Notes: generated by a model not told the origin, from the letters alone. A DNA stretch of 47,293 nucleotides from Vibrio methylphosphonaticus (GCF_023634655.1 NZ_JAMKMS010000026.1:1-47293), one strand, 5' to 3'; shown: positions 1-8,974, counted from the first letter of the stretch. Program-made: numbers and translations.

Positions 1-291
1 ATAGTTTTTTATATTGCCTGCTCAATATATAGGCATTTAGATATCAATTAATTCAATATATATGTTTCATATTCTAACGTTGTGTTACATTCGCGGCTCA
101 GAGCTATAAGTGCTTAATTTTTAAGTGTATATATTCTTAGGGTCTTGATTTTTCAACTTGAATATATATTTCAACCAAAGTTAACTCTTTAGTGCTAAGT
201 AGCATAATGTCTGTGCCAACGTCGTTGTATGCACTTATTAGTTGTAATTTTTACTAAGAGTGCGGTGATAAAAAATAGAGAAATAATATAG
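1..291. other. AT-rich non-coding stretch
   Basis: No convincing coding frame, RNA gene or strong hairpin is visible on either strand. It is the 5' flank and presumably the promoter region of the lipoprotein gene that starts at 292. Several TATATA-like runs occur but no -10/-35 pair can be assigned. Only a weak purine-rich stretch (AGAG near 277-280) precedes the ATG. Confidence 0.5.
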
Positions 292-2619
292 ATGAATTAT
301 AAGCATATTCTCATCCCATTAATGTCTGGGATGATGTTCGCCTGTGGACAAGGTAGCGATGAAGACTCATCCAGCACACCACCCGTGCACGGTAAAAACT
401 GTATAACTATCGAGTCAAATCAGTTGTGTACCGCTAGTTCGATAGATGCCCAATCTGGGCAAAGGATAGCAATTGAAGTTTCAGGAATATTACCCGAAGG
501 GTATAGTCTCAATTGGTCAACTGAACAAGTTGATGGCGTAAAAACCCCTTTAATTTACTCACAAGACTATACCGGTTACGTGGTTTTACCCAGAGTACCA
601 ACGGATACAGGGCTGAGTGTCTCGGTCACAGCAGTAAAAGAAGCAAACGATGGCGCCAGTGAACTAAAGACGGTTATTAATGTTTCAGATCGTGAAGCAC
701 TTATTCTCAACGGAATAACATCGGTTCGGCTAAATACAGATGGCAATTTGTACGTAAATTGGTTGCCTGCGATAACAAGCGACGGTCAAATTTATGATGG
801 CACCTCTTACACGTTATCGGTAACTCGATTTCAAGATGGTGAGCCAACACCTGACATTTCAGAGGTAACAACCTTAAATACCTATGAAGAAGTTCCAGTT
901 AGGTTAGGGGAGACCTATCGCTTACTTCTTAAGGCTATCGACTCAAGTGGTGTCGACTCGTATGCAGACCATATGGACTTTATGGTACCGAGCACATTGC
1001 CACAACTTCGAGAAGTACAAACAATCCAGGCATTCTCTTTACCAGACGCCGACGACTTTGAAGAAAATACTTTACTAGAAATAGACAACGAATTGTATAT
1101 CGTCCGTGTTAATGACGAAGACCAGAGTAAAATCATTACACTAGCTTTAGAGCAAGACATCTTTTTAGAAGAAGCACCATTGGTGATTCAAACACGGTTA
1201 AAAGAGCTCACTGAAGAAGAGAAAAAAGCGTTTTCCTCATTAGATCTGGTCGCGAATTATGACGGAAACACAACTGTTTCATTTGAATCTTTTGACATCA
1301 CTTTTAACCCTACTAACTCTACGTTTGCAGAAGCCAAATCGGGTGGCCCCACTCAATGCTTGAAGTACACAACTTCAGCGGGAGAGGTGTCCGCGTGCTT
1401 AGATCCGGAAACGACCATGAGTTGTGACGTGAAGAGTGAAATATCAAGCAGCCCTAAAACAACCCAGATATGTAAAGGCGCTTTTGGAGCGCAGTTTACA
1501 GGTGCAATTAAAGGAGAAATTAAAGGTGACTTATATTGGCCTGGTAGCGCGATTAAGACGACTGTAAAAACAGGTTCACCTTATTTTGGTGGTGAGCTTG
1601 ATAATGAGTATGGACTTCGTGCTGGAATAAAAACTGCCTTTGACTTCGGGACAGTAGAAGTGGGTACTGGGTTTAGATCCTATCAAACATTTACTTCTAC
1701 ATTTAACAATGAAATCAGACGATTAATTCCAAGAATGTCAATGGATATTGATTTGGGGACATCGAAGGTTATTCAAAAGCTACCTGAAAAAGACAGTTGG
1801 TGGTGGCTTAGTTTCCCCTCAAAGGATGGTAATAAATACTCCATGAAAGGGGCAATTTCTCTAGGCGTTTTTCCAATTACTAAGCTTGGTGACTCGATTA
1901 AAATCGAAGGTGCGTTTGCTGGCAGAGGAAATATCAATCAAGATATAGGTTCTATTCCCGGCATGGAACTCGTTTTCCCGCCTGTTGTTGGAGCGAAAAT
2001 CTTCATTGATCCTCACTTAGAAGCGAAAGTCATCCTTACCCTGCCTTGGAGTGGAGAATTTGAGTATGAGGGTAAGTTCCTAACCGATGACAAGTATCAT
2101 ATTAGCCTCTACAAACATCCTGAGAAGATAAGACTCGATTTTGACTCCTCACGTGTTTGTACCGGTAACTATAAATATAATGGTGAGTATCCCGTCGATG
2201 CTGTTCCAGAATATGGCTCGTTGCAGCCGGGTGATCGTTATGGTCAAGGCTGGCGAATCAACGAAGAAATCGCATTCCCCTATTTGGGAACATTCCGTTT
2301 AGTCGATTTCAAAATATCTGGCGATGGCGCACAATTTGTTAAAAACGATCTCGTAGTAAATGAAAAAGGTGGGTCGGTTAGTTCAGAGTACGACACTAAG
2401 TATAATCTGCCAGAGCGCTCTTTTGTTAGAATGTATCACCTAGTTAACAAAGAGAGTTGGGCCGGTTTGATGTTCCCTACCTACGTCGCGTCTGAAGCCA
2501 GCATGAACTACGGTCCTACCGATTATCCATGGGTATGTTGGGGTAATGCTTACTACCCTGAAGTTGAGACCGAAGATTTCAATATGAAGCTAGAAGATGC
2601 ATTGTGGATTAGTGATTAA
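292..2619 (+). CDS. Large putative lipoprotein with Ig/FN3-like N-terminal half
   Basis: Codes for 775 residues; I do not recognise the family. The N-terminus is a short signal peptide ending in a lipobox-like MMFAC, with Cys18 as the predicted lipidated residue, followed by an acidic Ser-rich linker. This implies export and membrane anchoring. Residues about 40-133 look like an Ig-type beta domain and about 141-232 like fibronectin type III (paired Trp/Tyr, closing SSGVDSYADHM). The C-terminal 500 residues are Gly/Tyr/Trp-rich with alternating beta patterns. Several cysteines (in TQCLKY, SACLD, MSCDV, TQICKG) lie within about 45 residues and may form disulfides. The Shine-Dalgarno sequence is weak. 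The gene stands alone, with a hairpin just after its stop and the xyl genes convergent beyond. The lipoprotein call is inferred; function is unknown. Confidence 0.75.
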   Translation: MNYKHILIPLMSGMMFACGQGSDEDSSSTPPVHGKNCITIESNQLCTASSIDAQSGQRIAIEVSGILPEGYSLNWSTEQVDGVKTPLIYSQDYTGYVVLPRVPTDTGLSVSVTAVKEANDGASELKTVINVSDREALILNGITSVRLNTDGNLYVNWLPAITSDGQIYDGTSYTLSVTRFQDGEPTPDISEVTTLNTYEEVPVRLGETYRLLLKAIDSSGVDSYADHMDFMVPSTLPQLREVQTIQAFSLPDADDFEENTLLEIDNELYIVRVNDEDQSKIITLALEQDIFLEEAPLVIQTRLKELTEEEKKAFSSLDLVANYDGNTTVSFESFDITFNPTNSTFAEAKSGGPTQCLKYTTSAGEVSACLDPETTMSCDVKSEISSSPKTTQICKGAFGAQFTGAIKGEIKGDLYWPGSAIKTTVKTGSPYFGGELDNEYGLRAGIKTAFDFGTVEVGTGFRSYQTFTSTFNNEIRRLIPRMSMDIDLGTSKVIQKLPEKDSWWWLSFPSKDGNKYSMKGAISLGVFPITKLGDSIKIEGAFAGRGNINQDIGSIPGMELVFPPVVGAKIFIDPHLEAKVILTLPWSGEFEYEGKFLTDDKYHISLYKHPEKIRLDFDSSRVCTGNYKYNGEYPVDAVPEYGSLQPGDRYGQGWRINEEIAFPYLGTFRLVDFKISGDGAQFVKNDLVVNEKGGSVSSEYDTKYNLPERSFVRMYHLVNKESWAGLMFPTYVASEASMNYGPTDYPWVCWGNAYYPEVETEDFNMKLEDALWISD

Positions 2620-2626
2620 CAATAAT

Positions 2627-2655
2627 AAAAAAGCGCTCAACTAAGTTGAGCGCTT
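2627..2655. terminator. Hairpin terminator after the lipoprotein gene
   Basis: Arms AAGCGCTCAA (2631-2640) and TTGAGCGCTT (2646-2655) pair perfectly around CTAAG. The run of A at 2627-2632 gives a T6 tract on the minus strand, so the best intrinsic-terminator polarity is leftward. The same hairpin starts 12 nt after the stop at 2619 and can also end the rightward transcript. Confidence 0.7.
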
Positions 2656-3007
2656 CGCAATCATACGAACAAATACTTAATCCACATTATTGTTATAAAT
2701 CAAATTTTTTACCAGAATAATTACCGACTAGAAGACCAATAAATGAATCAACAGCCTGCGCCATGTCTTGTACTACAAGTACTCTTCACCGGAAGTCTTG
2801 TCAGTAGAGGTTACTGAAACTGCATCATTCGTCACATCTTTTATATGTTCAGAATTAGATAAAACGGTTGAGTTACCGAGTATGGATAGCGGTTCCTCTA
2901 GGCTTAACTTTGCCCATATAAAATGGTTATTTTATTTGTGATTAAACGGCGTGAAGGGACAGGCATGATGGAAGTCAATCAGTTCGGTGCAATAAGGAAT
3001 TCGAGGT
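2656..3007. other. Gap between lipoprotein gene and xylH
   Basis: No full gene is seen. One minus-strand frame is open for 52 codons and ends in TAG at 2773-2775, with coding-like composition (LSLEEPLSILGNS) but no start codon. It may be a decayed gene end or chance. A 24-codon plus-strand frame from the ATG at 2742 lacks a ribosome site. Confidence 0.4.
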
Positions 3008-3031
3008 AATTGGGGGTAAATACCCCCAATT
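3008..3031. terminator. Stem-loop downstream of xylH
   Basis: AATTGGGGGTA (3008-3018) and TACCCCCAATT (3021-3031) form a perfect stem 10 nt after the xylH stop on the minus strand. No T-run follows on either strand. It may act as an mRNA 3'-end or stabilising hairpin rather than a classical intrinsic terminator. Confidence 0.55.
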
Positions 3032-3040
3032 ATGATTCAA

Positions 3041-4213
3041 TTAGCGTTTTGCTTTTGTCGCGCTGTCCATCCAAACGGCAAGTAATAGGATTCCGCCTTT
3101 AACGACATATTGCCAGAATGTGGGGACATCCATCATGCTCATGCCATTATCGAGTGATGCCATAATAAAAGCACCGATTACTGCACCGATGACCGTACCC
3201 ACACCACCTGCCATACTTGCGCCACCAATAACGCACGCTGCGATAGCATCAAGCTCCGCAATGTTACCCGCTGAGGGCGATCCTGCACCCAGTCGGCTGC
3301 TTAATACCAAGGCTGCAGCGCCAACAAGGAAACCGTTCATTGCATACACAGAAAGCTTCGTCTTTTCTACGTTAATACCAGACAAACGACTGGCTTCGAT
3401 GTTGCCACCAATGGCATAAATACGACGGCCAAACTGAGTTTTCTTAGCGATAAACGTACCGGCTATTAGAAATGCCGCTAATAAAAGAACAGGAGTTGGG
3501 ACACCACGGTAATCATTTAGGATAAGAATGATGCTCAACACACCAACACCGAGAAGGCTATGTTTTATCATTGCCGTTTTTGCCGCCTCAACAGGCAGTT
3601 GATAGTGAGTTCTTGTTACTCGGCGTTTCTTTTGCCATCCAAAGTACATTGCAAGACCAGCAACACCCAAGATCATGCTGATCATGTTAGGTAGGTAGCT
3701 TTGCCCTATTAGCCCCATTTCACTGGAGATAGGGGCGACGGTTGTACCGTCTGTAATACCAATCAAAATACCTCTAAACGCCAACATACCGGCTAGAGTT
3801 ACGATGAATGAAGGCACTTTTCTGTAAGCTACCCACCAACCATTCCATAGACCTAGCAAGAAACCAGCGCCAAGTGTGAGTACAATGGTCAGTGGCAACG
3901 GTAGGCCAAACCAGACATCTAGTATCGCAGCAGCCCCACCGAGCAGCCCCATCATCGAACCTACTGATAAGTCGATTTCACCACTAATAATGACGAAGAC
4001 CATTCCAATGGCTAAGATGCCAGTGATTGAGGTTTGTCTGAATAAGTTTGATATGTTTCGTGGCGATAAGTACGCCCAATCCGTCATCACGCTGAAAAAC
4101 AGCATAATAATTATAATTGCCGTCGCCATGACAAGCAGTTGAAGTTTCGCTCCCTGAAACCAACCTTTCCAATTGAACCCAGAGTTTTCTGATACAGATT
4201 TTATTTGTTCCAT
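3041..4213 (-). CDS. xylH: D-xylose ABC transporter permease
   Basis: A 390-residue membrane protein of the CUT2 sugar permease family, close in length to Escherichia coli XylH (393). It has multiple hydrophobic segments and the hallmark GEIDLSVGS loop near residue 82, plus a Gly/Ala-rich C-terminal bundle (IGGASMAGGVGTVIGAVIGAF). It forms the inner-membrane channel through which XylF-bound xylose enters, driven by XylG. The start lies 4 nt after the xylG stop, so the two are probably translationally coupled. Last gene of xylFGH, followed by a stem-loop. Xylose is assigned from operon context; the family alone would also fit ribose or arabinose permeases. Confidence 0.95.
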   Translation of the reverse strand: MEQIKSVSENSGFNWKGWFQGAKLQLLVMATAIIIIMLFFSVMTDWAYLSPRNISNLFRQTSITGILAIGMVFVIISGEIDLSVGSMMGLLGGAAAILDVWFGLPLPLTIVLTLGAGFLLGLWNGWWVAYRKVPSFIVTLAGMLAFRGILIGITDGTTVAPISSEMGLIGQSYLPNMISMILGVAGLAMYFGWQKKRRVTRTHYQLPVEAAKTAMIKHSLLGVGVLSIILILNDYRGVPTPVLLLAAFLIAGTFIAKKTQFGRRIYAIGGNIEASRLSGINVEKTKLSVYAMNGFLVGAAALVLSSRLGAGSPSAGNIAELDAIAACVIGGASMAGGVGTVIGAVIGAFIMASLDNGMSMMDVPTFWQYVVKGGILLLAVWMDSATKAKR

Positions 4214-4217
4214 GACA

Positions 4218-5747
4218 TCATACCTCTTCTGCGATCGGCTCTGAGAGCGCGCAGTCCATGATTTTTTCTTGAGTGAGATCCTGATTAACCAGATTGCCTT
4301 TCAATTTTCCTTCGTGCATGACAAGTACACGGTCACTGATACCTAGTACTTCGGGCAATTCTGATGAAACCATAATGATGCTGATGCCTTGCTTCACCAG
4401 CTTAAACATTAATTTGTATATCTCATATTTTGCACCTACATCGATGCCCCGTGTTGGCTCATCTAATATCAGTACTTTAGGGTTAACCATTAAGAAACGG
4501 GCCAAAATAGCTTTTTGTTGATTACCACCCGATAGGTTTCGGATTGGAAGCTCGGCGTTAGGTGTCTTTACGGTGAGAGATTGGATCGATTTTTCGATCT
4601 CAGATGCTTCTTTTACATCATCTAATATGCCTGATTTAGCAAAGCCATCTAAGCCTGCTAGTGTTATATTTTCGCCTACACCCATAATCGGGATAATACC
4701 GTGGCGTTTACGGTCTTCCGGTACCATTGCAATTCCTGCATGTAACGCGTCTCGACTGCTGGATAATTTAAGCACCTTGCCATCAAGCCAGACTTCACCT
4801 GTTGATTTGCCTTGGTAGCAACCGTAAATGCATTCCATTAGTTCAGTTCGACCTGCACCCACTAAACCCGCTACACCGAGTATTTCGCCTTGGCGTAAGA
4901 CAAAATTCACGTTATTTACTTTAGAAATATGCGTATTCATTTTGTCTTGGGCTTTGATGTTCTTGGCTTCAAGTACAATCTCGCCAATATCGTGTTCCTC
5001 TCTTGGGAACAATTGCTTCATTTCACGGCCAACCATCATGGTAATAATGTCATCAGTCGTCATATTTGAAGCGGATTTAGTACCAATGTGGGTCCCATCA
5101 CGAATGACACAGATTTGATCGGAAATCGCTTTTACTTCGTTGAGCTTATGCGAGATATAGATACAACTAACGCCCTGCTTTCTTAGGTCTTCTACCAGTT
5201 CCAATAAAATGTCGGTTTCCGACTCCGTTAGTGGCGCTGTTGGCTCATCAAGCACCAAAATCTTTGCGTCTTTAGAGAGTGCTTTGGCAATTTCTATTAA
5301 CTGTTGTTGCCCAACGCCAAGATCACCAACTCGTATTTCTGGCGAAATGTTTAGTTTTACTTTTTCCAGCAGCTTCACTGACTCTGCATGCATTTGGTCG
5401 AAATCGAGAATCCCATATGACTCTATTTCTGCACCTAGGAATAAGTTTTCCAATACCGACAGTTCTTTAACCAGCGTCAACTCCTGGTGAATAATGGCAA
5501 TTCCAAGGGCCTCGGTATCAGCAATTCCTTTTGCTTCAACTGCTTGACCTTCGAAGATAATTTCCCCTTCGAATTCACCATGCGGATAAATGCCGCACAG
5601 CACTTTCATTAAGGTAGATTTTCCCGAACCATTCTCACCACATAGAGACAATACCTGACCACGACCTAACGTAATACTGACGCCGTCCAGTGCTTTTACT
5701 TCACCGAATCGTTTGACAATATTGCGCATTTCTAACAGCGACTCCAT
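4218..5747 (-). CDS. xylG: D-xylose ABC transporter, duplicated ATP-binding protein
   Basis: A 509-residue protein with two ABC domains, as in CUT2 importers (E. coli XylG 513). Domain 1 has Walker A GENGSGKST (residues 37-45), signature LGVGQQQLIEIAKAL and Walker B ILVLDEPTAPL. Domain 2 has the usual non-canonical Walker A (GLVGAGRTE, no Lys), signature LSGGNQQKAILARFL and Walker B VLILDEPTRGID. It energises xylose uptake through XylH. A good ribosome site (AAGGAG, 7 nt from ATG) follows the intercistronic hairpin that separates it from xylF. Confidence 0.95.
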   Translation of the reverse strand: MESLLEMRNIVKRFGEVKALDGVSITLGRGQVLSLCGENGSGKSTLMKVLCGIYPHGEFEGEIIFEGQAVEAKGIADTEALGIAIIHQELTLVKELSVLENLFLGAEIESYGILDFDQMHAESVKLLEKVKLNISPEIRVGDLGVGQQQLIEIAKALSKDAKILVLDEPTAPLTESETDILLELVEDLRKQGVSCIYISHKLNEVKAISDQICVIRDGTHIGTKSASNMTTDDIITMMVGREMKQLFPREEHDIGEIVLEAKNIKAQDKMNTHISKVNNVNFVLRQGEILGVAGLVGAGRTELMECIYGCYQGKSTGEVWLDGKVLKLSSSRDALHAGIAMVPEDRKRHGIIPIMGVGENITLAGLDGFAKSGILDDVKEASEIEKSIQSLTVKTPNAELPIRNLSGGNQQKAILARFLMVNPKVLILDEPTRGIDVGAKYEIYKLMFKLVKQGISIIMVSSELPEVLGISDRVLVMHEGKLKGNLVNQDLTQEKIMDCALSEPIAEEV

Positions 5748-5772
5748 ATCTCACTCCTTAATCACTGAACGC

Positions 5773-5796
5773 GAACTAGGGCAAGAGCCCCAGTTC
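5773..5796 (-). promoter_or_regulatory. Intercistronic hairpin between xylF and xylG
   Basis: On the minus strand GAACTGGGGC and GCCCTAGTTC pair over 10 bp (one G-U) around the loop TCTT, inside the 61-nt xylF-xylG gap and upstream of the xylG ribosome site. No T-run follows. Such hairpins after binding-protein genes often protect the upstream message so that the binding protein is made in excess; that role is inferred here. Confidence 0.6.
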
Positions 5797-5808
5797 TTGA
5801 TTGATACC

Positions 5809-6804
5809 TTATTGGTAGATAGCGTTTTCAGCGTGGAAGTTGTCAGCAACAACGGTTTTCTTGATGTTGTTTTGATTCACAGCGATAGGTTTTAGTAACC
5901 ACGAAGGTACGTCTTTCACACCATTGTTTAATACCGCATTTGTTTCTGGCGTTTCGTCACTACCAAGCTCAACCGCAATCTCTGCAGCACGTGCAGCTAG
6001 TTTGCTGATTGGTTTGTACACTGTCATGGTTTGTGTACCCTCGACGATTCGACGAATTGCCGCTAAATCAGCATCTTGACCTGAAATAGATACTTTGCCG
6101 GCTAACCCTTGTGCGTCGAGAGCTTGAATCGCACCACCAGCAGTTGCATCGTTAGAAGCAACCACAACATCGATGTTATTGTTTGTCGCTGTTAGGGCAT
6201 TTTCCATGATTTTAAGTGCGTTCTCAGCTAACCAAGAGTCGACCCATTGATCCCCTACAACGGTGATATCGCCAGAATCGATCTTAGATTGGAGCACATT
6301 CATTTGCCCTTTACGGAACAACTTGGCGTTATTATCTGTTGGAGCACCACCCATTAAGAAGTAGTTACCATTTGGTTTTTGCTCAAGCATTGCTTGTGCC
6401 TGCATTTCACCTACTTTTTCATTATCAAATGATAAGTAGAAATCAATTTCTGCATTATTGATTAAACGGTCGTAAGCGAGAACTTGAATACCATCACGTT
6501 TTGCTTCTGCAATGACATTTGTTAATACTTCTCCGTTGTAAGGAATGATGACCAGAACATCAACGCCACGAGAAATCATGTTCTCGATTTGAGAGATTTG
6601 AGTTTGTTCGTTACCGTTTGCAGATTGTACATAGACTTTAGCGCCAAGTTCTTCGGCTTTATCAACAAAGATATCTCTATCTTTTTGCCAGCGCTCTAAG
6701 CGAAGATCATCTATCGCCATACCTATTTTTACGGTATCAGCAAATGTAGGGGTAGCAGCAAAAGCGATGGCGGCAGTACATAGAAGAGAAATTACCTTTT
6801 TCAT
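5809..6804 (-). CDS. xylF: D-xylose-binding periplasmic protein
   Basis: A 331-residue protein (E. coli XylF 330). The N-terminus MKKVISLLCTAAIAFAA... ending TFA before DTVKIG is a typical Sec signal peptide with cleavage near residue 22. The mature part is a periplasmic-binding-protein type 1 sugar-binding fold: TVKIGMAIDDLRLERWQKD, SANGNEQTQISQIENMI, NDATAGGAIQAL, ISGQDADLAAIRRI. It captures xylose and delivers it to XylGH. First gene of the leftward operon, with ribosome site AAGGAT 7 nt before ATG. A 790-nt divergent gap separates it from xylA. Confidence 0.96.
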   Translation of the reverse strand: MKKVISLLCTAAIAFAATPTFADTVKIGMAIDDLRLERWQKDRDIFVDKAEELGAKVYVQSANGNEQTQISQIENMISRGVDVLVIIPYNGEVLTNVIAEAKRDGIQVLAYDRLINNAEIDFYLSFDNEKVGEMQAQAMLEQKPNGNYFLMGGAPTDNNAKLFRKGQMNVLQSKIDSGDITVVGDQWVDSWLAENALKIMENALTATNNNIDVVVASNDATAGGAIQALDAQGLAGKVSISGQDADLAAIRRIVEGTQTMTVYKPISKLAARAAEIAVELGSDETPETNAVLNNGVKDVPSWLLKPIAVNQNNIKKTVVADNFHAENAIYQ

Positions 6805-7227
6805 TATATTATCCTTTTTGTTTCACTATGACTTATTTAAAAACCAATTAATTGGCAAGCACAATTAAATTAGCCGTAAAAAAATAATTCTTCCTTTCGT
6901 TTTTCTCACTCTCTTTTTACGTTATTTTGTTTTTGTAGAAAGGTGTGACGTAGGTTATAAAAAATACAAGATAAGTCGAATCTTTGCTATTAGAAGAATC
7001 CATTTGTATGGGTTGGTGACTGGATGGTTAAGTAAATCGTGATCGGAGTATCATATTTATTTGTAACTCAAAGGTTTATAGGGCATTAACGGTTTTATTT
7101 CTAAACGACATATACACCAATCGAAAGGCTATTTATGTGATGTTCTAAGCATTATGTTATTTTGTATAACCCTAAAGAGGTAATTATTTTTCTTGATATG
7201 CATTCAGCAGCGTATCTCTTATAGGGG

Positions 7228-7365
7228 CTAAAGAGGTAATGTCATTACTTTAAATGATTTCTTTCTGTAAGTTGTTGAAATGAATGAAATAAATGAAATA
7301 AAACCCCCACACGAGTGTGGGGCGATGTCTATCAGGAACAATAAACTTCTTGCGGGGAATACCAT
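7228..7365 (-). CDS. Possible 45-aa small ORF overlapping a terminator
   Basis: The leftward ATG at 7365 has a ribosome-like AGAGG 8 nt upstream and opens 45 codons (starts MVFPARSLLFLIDIAP, ends VMTLPL) before TAG. The frame runs through the intrinsic terminator at 7305-7322, so full translation would need readthrough. A CRP-type site and a possible promoter lie just upstream. It could be a leader peptide, part of a small RNA, or chance. I recognise no homology. Confidence 0.25.
   Translation of the reverse strand: MVFPARSLLFLIDIAPHSCGGFISFISFISTTYRKKSFKVMTLPL
7298..7323 (-). terminator. Leftward intrinsic terminator inside the xyl divergent region
   Basis: On the minus strand CCCCACA and TGTGGGG pair around a 4-nt loop, followed directly by a T-rich tract (GGTTTTATTTC). 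The polarity is leftward, about 500 nt upstream of the xylF start. It would stop transcripts begun near xylA before they reach xylF. On the plus strand there is no T-run after the hairpin. Confidence 0.6.
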
Positions 7366-7402
7366 AATAGTAACCTCTATATATGCTTATCTATTGCAAG
7401 AT

Positions 7403-7431
7403 ATACTATCGGACTTATGATATTTATCTAA
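7403..7431 (-). promoter_or_regulatory. Candidate leftward promoter
   Basis: On the minus strand TTAGAT (7431-7426) and TAGTAT (7408-7403) are separated by 17 nt. The CRP-like site overlaps the -35 with its centre about 43 nt upstream of the predicted start near 7396, close to class II CRP geometry. The transcript would be about 95 nt long, ending at the terminator 7298-7323. Both hexamers are imperfect, so this is tentative. Confidence 0.3.
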
Positions 7432-7450
7432 CGTGATCGCCATCATTTTA
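7429..7450. promoter_or_regulatory. CRP-like site upstream of xylA
   Basis: CGTGA-TCGCCA-TCATT lies in an A/T-flanked 22-bp window matching the CRP consensus TGTGA-N6-TCACA well in the left arm and partly in the right. CRP control of xylose genes is established in enteric bacteria. The site is 145 nt upstream of xylA and may serve either direction. Confidence 0.5.
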
Positions 7451-7600
7451 CCGCTGTTATATTACGTTTGTTTTTGGGATGTTAAGCACATAAAACAAAT
7501 AGATGAAATTTGGAATCAAAAAACATAATTGCCGTATCTAGGAAAAAGGTAAATATTGATATTGAAACAGGACCTTGTAAATAACTGACTGGATATGGAT

Positions 7601-8920
7601 ATGACTGAATATTTCAAAAACATTAATAAAATTCAATTTGAAGGTTCTGAATCTTCAAACGCACTTGCATTTCGTCATTACGATGCCGATAAAATGGTTC
7701 TTGGTAAGAGCATGAAGGAACATTTGAGATTTGCAGCGTGTTACTGGCACAACTTTCGCTGGGGAGGCGCTGATATATTCGGTGATGGCAGCTTTGATCA
7801 CCAGTGGCTAAATGCGAATGATCCAATGGAACAGTCGTTAATGAAAGCTGACGCAGCGTTTGAATTTTTTTCAAAACTGAGTGTTCCGTACTACTGTTTC
7901 CACGACACTGATATTGCGCCTGAAGGGAACTCAATAAAAGAATACGTCAATAATTTTCAAACGATGGTGGACGTGTTTGAAAAAAAGCAAGAAGAGACGG
8001 GGATGAAGCTGCTTTGGGGGACCGCGAATGCGTTCTCTAATGCACGTTATATGGCGGGAGCGGGTACTAACCCTGATCCTAAGGTATTTGCTTATGCCGC
8101 GACCCAAATATTTAACGCGATGGGAGCGACACACCGACTTGGTGGAGAAAACTATGTACTCTGGGGTGGTCGTGAAGGGTATGAAACGCTATTAAATACA
8201 GATTTACGACAAGAGCGTAAGCAATTAGGGCGCCTCATGCAAATGGTTGTTGAGCACAAACATAAGCTTGGTTTTAAAGGTACCATTCTTATTGAACCGA
8301 AACCTCAGGAACCAACGAAGCACCAATACGATTACGATACTGCTACTGTATATGGCTTCCTAAAGCAGTTCGGTTTGGAAAATGAAGTTAAGGTGAATAT
8401 TGAAGCTAACCACGCGACTCTTGCGGGCCACAGTTTCCAACATGAAGTTGCAACCGCCACATCTCTTGGATTATTTGGTTCTATTGATGCCAATCGCGGT
8501 GATCCGCAACTAGGCTGGGACACTGACCAATTCCCTAACAGCGTAGAAGAGAATACGTTGGTTATGTATGAAATTCTTAAAGCGGGCGGTTTCACAACAG
8601 GTGGATTCAACTTTGATGCTCGAGTTCGTAGACCATCAACCGATTTGGCGGACCTATTTCACGGCCATATTGGCGGGATGGATACAATGGCACTCTCTCT
8701 TGAACGTGCAGCAACAATGATTGAAAATGATGTGTTGTCTCATAAAATTGCGCAGCGATACGCCGGTTGGAATGAAGATCTAGGTAAGAAGATCTTGGAC
8801 GGTGATATGAACTTACAACAAGTTGCTGAGTTTGCTGTAAACAATAATATTCAGCCGGTGAAATCATCTGGGCAGCAAGAGCATCTAGAGAATATTGTTA
8901 ATGGCTTTATCTATAAATAA
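7601..8920 (+). CDS. xylA: Xylose isomerase
   Basis: Converts D-xylose to D-xylulose in the cytoplasm using two divalent metals. The sequence shows the family signatures YCFHDTDIAPEG (catalytic His), LIEPKPQEPTKHQYDYD, NIEANHATLAGH and DANRGDPQLGWDTDQFP (metal ligands). Two in-frame ATGs exist at 7595 and 7601. I prefer 7601 (439 residues, E. coli 440) because the product then begins MTEYF, like the E. coli start, and a GGA lies 7 nt upstream; starting at 7595 adds two residues. Monocistronic by layout, with a hairpin 24 nt after its stop. Likely activated by XylR and CRP. Confidence 0.96.
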   Translation: MTEYFKNINKIQFEGSESSNALAFRHYDADKMVLGKSMKEHLRFAACYWHNFRWGGADIFGDGSFDHQWLNANDPMEQSLMKADAAFEFFSKLSVPYYCFHDTDIAPEGNSIKEYVNNFQTMVDVFEKKQEETGMKLLWGTANAFSNARYMAGAGTNPDPKVFAYAATQIFNAMGATHRLGGENYVLWGGREGYETLLNTDLRQERKQLGRLMQMVVEHKHKLGFKGTILIEPKPQEPTKHQYDYDTATVYGFLKQFGLENEVKVNIEANHATLAGHSFQHEVATATSLGLFGSIDANRGDPQLGWDTDQFPNSVEENTLVMYEILKAGGFTTGGFNFDARVRRPSTDLADLFHGHIGGMDTMALSLERAATMIENDVLSHKIAQRYAGWNEDLGKKILDGDMNLQQVAEFAVNNNIQPVKSSGQQEHLENIVNGFIYK

Positions 8921-8944
8921 TACTCGATGAGCTTATACATACTG

Positions 8945-8974
8945 GCCCAAATAGTGTTAACTCGCTATTTGGGC
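8945..8974 (+). terminator. Hairpin after xylA
   Basis: GCCCAAATAG (8945-8954) and CTATTTGGGC (8965-8974) form a perfect 10-bp stem with a 10-nt loop, followed by TAAATTTATT. The following tract is T-rich but interrupted, so this is a moderate intrinsic terminator for xylA. Confidence 0.6.

Larger units (their letters stand above)
6805..7594. other. Long divergent intergenic region xylF-xylA
   Basis: This 790-nt region should hold both xyl promoters and the XylR sites. Visible items are: the palindrome CCAATTAATTGG (6844-6855), 40 nt before xylF; the 13-bp direct repeat CTAAAGAGGTAAT at 7172-7184 and 7228-7240; three tandem 9-bp GAAAT-type units (7277-7303); a leftward terminator (7305-7322); a small leftward ORF (7228-7365); and a CRP-like site (7429-7450). 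I could not assign XylR operators reliably. Confidence 0.6.

Noticed and set aside
2742..2816. 24-codon plus-strand ORF in the xylH gap
   Set aside because: No Shine-Dalgarno sequence and no sensible composition.
6844..6855. CCAATTAATTGG as a UxuR operator before xylF
   Set aside because: The half-sites are in the opposite order to ATTGGT-N2-ACCAAT, so it does not match; it may be another site or chance.
7623..8867. Antisense ORFs within xylA
   Set aside because: They are shadows of a well-conserved gene on the other strand.
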